In this document: one piece after another, positions 7,187 to 10,428 of the stretch
Layout of the letters: every line of letters begins with the position of its first letter
How positions within the stretch are numbered: the first letter of the stretch is position 1
From: Candidatus Atribacteria bacterium
GTDB lineage: Bacteria > Bipolaricaulota > Bipolaricaulia > UBA7950 > UBA9294
Length of the DNA stretch: 10,428 bases
Assembly (NCBI GenBank): GCA_004525685.1
Contig: SPBW01000069.1
Coordinates: 1-10,428, forward strand
Reading direction: 5' to 3'
Notes under the pieces: generated by a model
Seen by the model: only the letters and a program-made list of their open reading frames with translations
Told to the model about the DNA's origin: nothing
The model's database searches: none
Translations under genes and position numbers: made by a program

Positions 7187-8526
7187 GCTTCGATGCTGTC
7201 CTTATAGCCAATCGCGGAGAGATTGCACTGCGCGTGATTGAGGCCTGTAGAGAATTGGGGCTGAAGTCCGTCGTCGCCTATTCAGAAGCCGATGCGGACA
7301 TGCCGTACCTCAGGCTGGCTGATCACACCATCTGCATCGGGCCAGCCGCGCCACAGAAGAGTTACCTCAACATTGCCGCCATCATTTCTGCTGCGGAACT
7401 CAATAACGTCGGCGCCATTCACCCTGGATATGGGTTCTTGGCAGAGAATCCGCACTTCGTCGAGGTGTGCGAAGACCATGAGTTGACGTTTATCGGGCCG
7501 CCGAAGCGCGTGATGGAACTACTGGGCGACAAGGTAGCGGCGCGGCAAGCCGTAGCCAAGACCGGCGTCCCCGTCCTGCCCGGCATGCCCATGCCGCAGA
7601 CGCCTGATGAGCAGCTTGAAGCTGCGAAGTCCATTGGATACCCCCTATTGGTCAAGTCGGTCTATGGCGGAGGCGGACGTGGCATGCGCTGGGTGATCGA
7701 TGCCACGGAACTGCTGTCCAAAGTTTCAGCAGCTGCTGAAGAAGCCAAGGCTGCGACAGGCAGCAGTGATTTGTACCTGGAGAAGGCGCTGGAAGACCCT
7801 CGCCACATAGAGGTCCAGATTATGGCGGACTACGTGGGAAACGTCATTCATTTAGGCGAGCGTGAATGCTCGATCCAGCGGCGCCATCAGAAGCTCATCG
7901 AGGAAACGCCAGCCCCCAATCTTCCTCAGGAGACCAGAGAAGCCATCTGGGAGGCTGCACTGGCCGCTGCTCGTGCCGTGGATTATCAAAACGCAGGCAC
8001 TGTTGAGTTCGTGGTGGCACCTGACAACACCTTCTACTTCATTGAGATGAACGCACGAATTCAGGTCGAGCACTCTGTTTCCGAGATGATCTGCGGACTG
8101 AATCTTATCAAAGAGCAAATCCGAGTCGCCTTGGGGCATCCGCTTTCTCATCTGCAGGAAGATGTGCCGTTTCGCGGGCACGCGATTGAATGTCGCATCA
8201 ATGCAGAAGATCCTGCGAATGCGTTCATGCCATGCTGCGGCACAGTAGGCCTCGAACAACTGCCAGGAGGAAATGGCATTCGATTCGACTCGGCTCTCTA
8301 TCAAGGCATGAAGGTGTTGCCCTACTACGACTCGTTGATCGCCAAACTGATTGCCTGGGGCGAGACGCGTGAAGAGGCGATTGTCCGGATGGGAACATCT
8401 CTGGAGCGATTGGTGCTTTCGGGAATCCGCACGACAACGCCGCTCTTGATGGAGATCATCCGGCACCCCGCATTCCGAGAAGGCCGCGTGACGACCGCGT
8501 TCTTGGAGCAACACTTCCCGCAATAA
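7183..8526 (+). CDS. accC: Biotin carboxylase subunit of acetyl-CoA carboxylase
   Basis: This 447-residue cytoplasmic ATP-grasp enzyme carboxylates the biotin of BCCP using ATP and bicarbonate. It is almost the same length as E. coli AccC, and key residues fall at matching places. ANRGEIALR (9-17) is the N-terminal signature; K117 and K158 bind ATP, and GGGGRGM (162-168) is the glycine-rich lid. E200, H208, E275 and E288 fit the ATP/Mg site. RIQVEH (292-297) holds catalytic R292 and E296, and R338 lies in ECRIN. There are small departures from the commonest consensus: MNARIQVEHSVSEMI for MNTRIQVEHPVTEMI, and FMPCCG (348-353) where PSPG/PSxG is usual. There is no clear SD; the ATGA overlap with accB suggests translational coupling. 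The lack of a C-terminal carboxyltransferase domain argues for acetyl-CoA carboxylase over a pyruvate carboxylase subunit, and the accB neighbour agrees. Confidence 0.96.
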   Translation: MSFDAVLIANRGEIALRVIEACRELGLKSVVAYSEADADMPYLRLADHTICIGPAAPQKSYLNIAAIISAAELNNVGAIHPGYGFLAENPHFVEVCEDHELTFIGPPKRVMELLGDKVAARQAVAKTGVPVLPGMPMPQTPDEQLEAAKSIGYPLLVKSVYGGGGRGMRWVIDATELLSKVSAAAEEAKAATGSSDLYLEKALEDPRHIEVQIMADYVGNVIHLGERECSIQRRHQKLIEETPAPNLPQETREAIWEAALAAARAVDYQNAGTVEFVVAPDNTFYFIEMNARIQVEHSVSEMICGLNLIKEQIRVALGHPLSHLQEDVPFRGHAIECRINAEDPANAFMPCCGTVGLEQLPGGNGIRFDSALYQGMKVLPYYDSLIAKLIAWGETREEAIVRMGTSLERLVLSGIRTTTPLLMEIIRHPAFREGRVTTAFLEQHFPQ

Positions 8527-8587
8527 CGGGGAAATCTGACTGCTCCTGGGGTTGTTACACGCGTCCTCTGTTTCATGAGAAGCTCTC

Positions 8588-8677
8588 ACCGCAGAGGCCG
8601 CAGAGAGTGTAGCAGGCTCCATCGATGTGACAATGCCAAGTCCTGGTAGCCTTTGCGAACTCTGCGAACTCTGCGGT
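8588..8677. repeat. Inverted-repeat element with 9-nt-periodic arms in the accC-ffh gap
   Basis: The left arm (8588-8607) reads ACCGCAGAGGCCGCAGAGAG, that is units ACCGCAGAG and GCCGCAGAG. The right arm (8651-8677) consists of three tandem 9-nt units, CTTTGCGAA, CTCTGCGAA and CTCTGCGGT. The outer nine bases of the two arms are exact reverse complements, and the next unit pairs at seven of nine positions. The arms are 43 nt apart. Transcribed, the region could fold into a long imperfect hairpin. There is no T-run after it, so it is not a standard intrinsic terminator. It may be a REP- or MITE-like dispersed intergenic unit; copy number elsewhere in the genome cannot be seen here. Confidence 0.6.
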
Positions 8678-8682
8678 AAAAT
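8653..8682 (+). promoter_or_regulatory. Possible ffh promoter lying within the right repeat arm
   Basis: TTGCGA (8653-8658), 18 nt, then TAAAAT (8677-8682) resembles a sigma70 promoter with four of six and five of six consensus matches. It would start transcription near 8689, about 26 nt before the ffh ATG. Both boxes lie in or at the edge of the right repeat arm. This is a weak call based only on hexamer similarity and spacing. Confidence 0.35.
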
Positions 8683-8714
8683 TCCTAAAACTGCGATTCC
8701 GCCTAGGAGATTGA

Positions 8715-10046
8715 ATGTTTGATAGCCTAACCAACAAACTGACCGATCTGTTCTCGAAACTGAGAGGGAAAGGACGTTTGACAGAACAAGACGTGACCGC
8801 CGGATTACGCGAAATCCGGATGGCGCTTCTTGAGGCTGATGTGCACTACAAGGTAGCCAAAGAGCTAACCGAGCGTATCAAAGAACGAGCCATCGGCGAG
8901 GAAGTGCTGGGCAGTCTGACACCCGGGCAACAGGTGATCAAGATCGTACGCGATGAACTGACTGCAACCATGGGTGGGGAGCGTGCGCCGCTGGATCTGT
9001 CGCGATCCCCTTCTGTGATCCTGCTGGTGGGCTTGCAAGGCTCAGGTAAGACGACGAGCGCTGCCAAGCTGGCCATTCGCCTGAAGAAAGAAGGGCGCAA
9101 GCCGATGCTCATTGCAGCAGACATCTATCGACCTGCCGCCGTCGACCAGCTCGAAACGCTCGGCAAGGACGCCGACGTGCCCGTGTTCTCTCTGGCTGGA
9201 AGGCAACCCGCCGACATTGTTGCCCAAGGCCTCGATTGGGCGCAGACGCACCTGCGCGATGTTGTGATCGTGGATACCGCAGGGCGGCTTCAGATTGACG
9301 AAGACATGATGGCAGAGGTCGACGAGATTGCACGTGTGGCCAAGCCATCAGAGATACTCCTTGTGGCTGATGCCATGACGGGACAAGAAGCCGTTAACAT
9401 CGCCTCGGCATTCCATGATCGATTGGGACTGACCGGGGCGATTCTGACCAAGCTGGATGGTGATGCTCGTGGAGGAGCCGCGCTGTCGATTCGTCATCTT
9501 TCCGGCTGCCCGATCAAGTTTGTCGGAACTGGCGAGAAGCTGAGCGGCTTGGAACCGTTCCATCCCCAGCGGATGGCTGAGCGAATCTTGGGCATGGGCG
9601 ATGTGCTTACCCTGATCGAGCAAGCCGAACAAACGCTCGATCAAGGCAAAGCAGAAGACCTCGCCCAGAAGCTTCGAAAGAATCAGTTTTCGCTCCAAGA
9701 CTTCCTCGAACAGCTCGAAGAGATGCAAAAGCTCGGTCCGCTGTCATCGATCCTTGAAAAGCTCCCCGGAGCTGCAAAGCTGAAAAACGCGGCGGTGTCT
9801 GAAGAAGAGAGCGAGACGAAACGCACGGTAGCTATTTTGCGATCGATGACCCTGGAAGAACGCCTGAACGCCTCTATAATCGGGGGTAGTCGTAAGAAGC
9901 GTATTGCCCGTGGAAGTGGAACCCAAGTTCGGGATGTCAATCGTGTCTTGGCACGTTTTGCGGAGGCCAAACGGGCGTTGAAGATGCTCGGCGGACGCCG
10001 AGGTAAAGGAAAAAACCCGCTTGACGCAATGGGTTTGTCGTCATGA
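8715..10046 (+). CDS. ffh: Signal recognition particle GTPase Ffh (SRP54)
   Basis: This 443-residue protein binds SRP RNA and signal peptides of nascent proteins, then docks with FtsY at the membrane. The N domain covers about 1-88, with the LREIRMALLEADV motif (31-43). The G domain (about 100-295) has GLQGSGKTT (106-114), DTAGR (187-191), TKLDGDARGG (245-254) and GTGEK (271-275). The M domain (about 325-430) has FSLQDFLEQLEEM (325-337), LPGAAKL (350-356) and the RNA-binding GSRKKRIARGSG (391-402) with VRDVNRVL (405-412). The M domain contains few methionines (M337, M378, M424), with leucine and other aliphatics in their place. The length is typical (E. coli about 453). The start is supported by AGGAG (8705-8709) 5 nt before the ATG. 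rpsP follows after 39 nt, probably co-transcribed. Confidence 0.97.
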   Translation: MFDSLTNKLTDLFSKLRGKGRLTEQDVTAGLREIRMALLEADVHYKVAKELTERIKERAIGEEVLGSLTPGQQVIKIVRDELTATMGGERAPLDLSRSPSVILLVGLQGSGKTTSAAKLAIRLKKEGRKPMLIAADIYRPAAVDQLETLGKDADVPVFSLAGRQPADIVAQGLDWAQTHLRDVVIVDTAGRLQIDEDMMAEVDEIARVAKPSEILLVADAMTGQEAVNIASAFHDRLGLTGAILTKLDGDARGGAALSIRHLSGCPIKFVGTGEKLSGLEPFHPQRMAERILGMGDVLTLIEQAEQTLDQGKAEDLAQKLRKNQFSLQDFLEQLEEMQKLGPLSSILEKLPGAAKLKNAAVSEEESETKRTVAILRSMTLEERLNASIIGGSRKKRIARGSGTQVRDVNRVLARFAEAKRALKMLGGRRGKGKNPLDAMGLSS

Positions 10047-10085
10047 ACCCCTGCGCTTAAGAGGCAACGAAGTTTGAGGTGAGGT

Positions 10086-10428
10086 ATGCCAGCAAAGATT
10101 CGATTGAAGAAAGTGGGACGGAAGGGACAGCCTTCGTACCGAGTCGTAGTTCTTGATGGCCGCAAGCCGCGCGATGCGAAAGTCGTCGCCGACCTGGGAC
10201 CGTACGATCCGAAGACGAACCCCCCGACGTTTGAAATCGACGGAGACGCTGCATTGAAATGGCTGCTTGAAGGCGCCAAACCAACGCGAGCTGCCCGCAG
10301 CATTCTTTCCAATGCCGGTGTTTTGGCGGCTTGGGATGCGGCCAAGCGCGGCGAAACCGTAGCCATCGAAGCCAAGGAACTGAAGGCTGACGAGCCCAAG
10401 AAGCAGTCGGCCGCTGAAGCTCCTGAAG
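10086..10428 (+). CDS. rpsP: 30S ribosomal protein S16, C-terminus beyond the window
   Basis: The reading frame is open for 114 codons to the right edge with no stop seen. The core is a clear S16: MPAKIRLKKVGRKGQPSYRV, then residues 21-42 with DGRKPRDA (24-31) and LGPYDP (37-42), followed by ALKWLLEGAKPTRAARSIL (56-74) and SNAGVL (75-80). S16 binds 16S rRNA in the 30S body and aids its assembly. Many S16 proteins end near 80-90 residues; here the chain continues past 100 with a charged, Ala/Glu/Lys-rich tail. GAGGTGAGG (10076-10084) just before the ATG at 10086 is a good ribosome binding site. The position after ffh is common in bacteria, where KH-protein, rimM, trmD and rplS genes often follow; none of these is visible here. 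Confidence 0.95.
   Translation, partial: MPAKIRLKKVGRKGQPSYRVVVLDGRKPRDAKVVADLGPYDPKTNPPTFEIDGDAALKWLLEGAKPTRAARSILSNAGVLAAWDAAKRGETVAIEAKELKADEPKKQSAAEAPE

Noticed and set aside
8527..8587. Intrinsic terminator after accC
   Set aside because: I found no GC-rich hairpin followed by a T-run; the inverted repeat further on also lacks a T-run.
7852..8622. 256-codon minus-strand frame antisense to accC
   Set aside because: accC is certain on the plus strand; the antisense product has no recognisable motif.
9683..10399. 238-codon minus-strand frame across the end of ffh and rpsP
   Set aside because: Serine/arginine-rich shadow spanning two real genes on the other strand and their gap.

Overview
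The window is an ordinary chromosomal housekeeping region of a bacterium with moderately high GC content. Two divergent gene clusters leave a short shared control region near 6620-6737. The organism is probably diderm (two membranes): one gene encodes an exported protein whose C-terminal quarter looks like an outer-membrane beta-barrel ending in phenylalanine. I cannot name the phylum from the sequence. I see no phage, plasmid, transposase, CRISPR array, tRNA or rRNA.

Left half (minus strand, read from about 6640 down to 1): a CNNM/CorC-type transporter (DUF21 + CBS pair + CorC_HlyC domain), an M1-like zinc metallopeptidase with a putative barrel tail, pheT (phenylalanyl-tRNA synthetase beta subunit), and the first 51 codons of tsaE (tRNA t6A synthesis ATPase). 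Gaps are 25 nt and 20 nt, then a 1-nt TAATG stop/start overlap, so this looks like one operon driven by a strong sigma70-like promoter (TTGCAC-N16-TATAAT). pheS is not next to pheT here, although the two are usually adjacent.

Right half (plus strand): accB and accC overlap by 4 nt and encode the biotin carrier and biotin carboxylase of acetyl-CoA carboxylase, the entry to fatty-acid synthesis. A 188-nt intergenic region follows, carrying inverted arms built from 9-nt units. Then comes ffh (signal recognition particle GTPase), followed 39 nt later by rpsP (ribosomal protein S16), which runs off the window. The ffh-rpsP order is common in bacteria.

Overall theme: translation (pheT, tsaE, rpsP), protein export (ffh), lipid synthesis (accBC) and envelope functions (transporter, surface peptidase). 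I found no convincing new multi-gene system. The items most worth a second look are the M1-like protein, which keeps its zinc site but has lost the GAMEN motif and may be fused to a barrel, the symmetric sequence motif shared by the divergent promoters, and the 9-nt-periodic inverted repeat before ffh.
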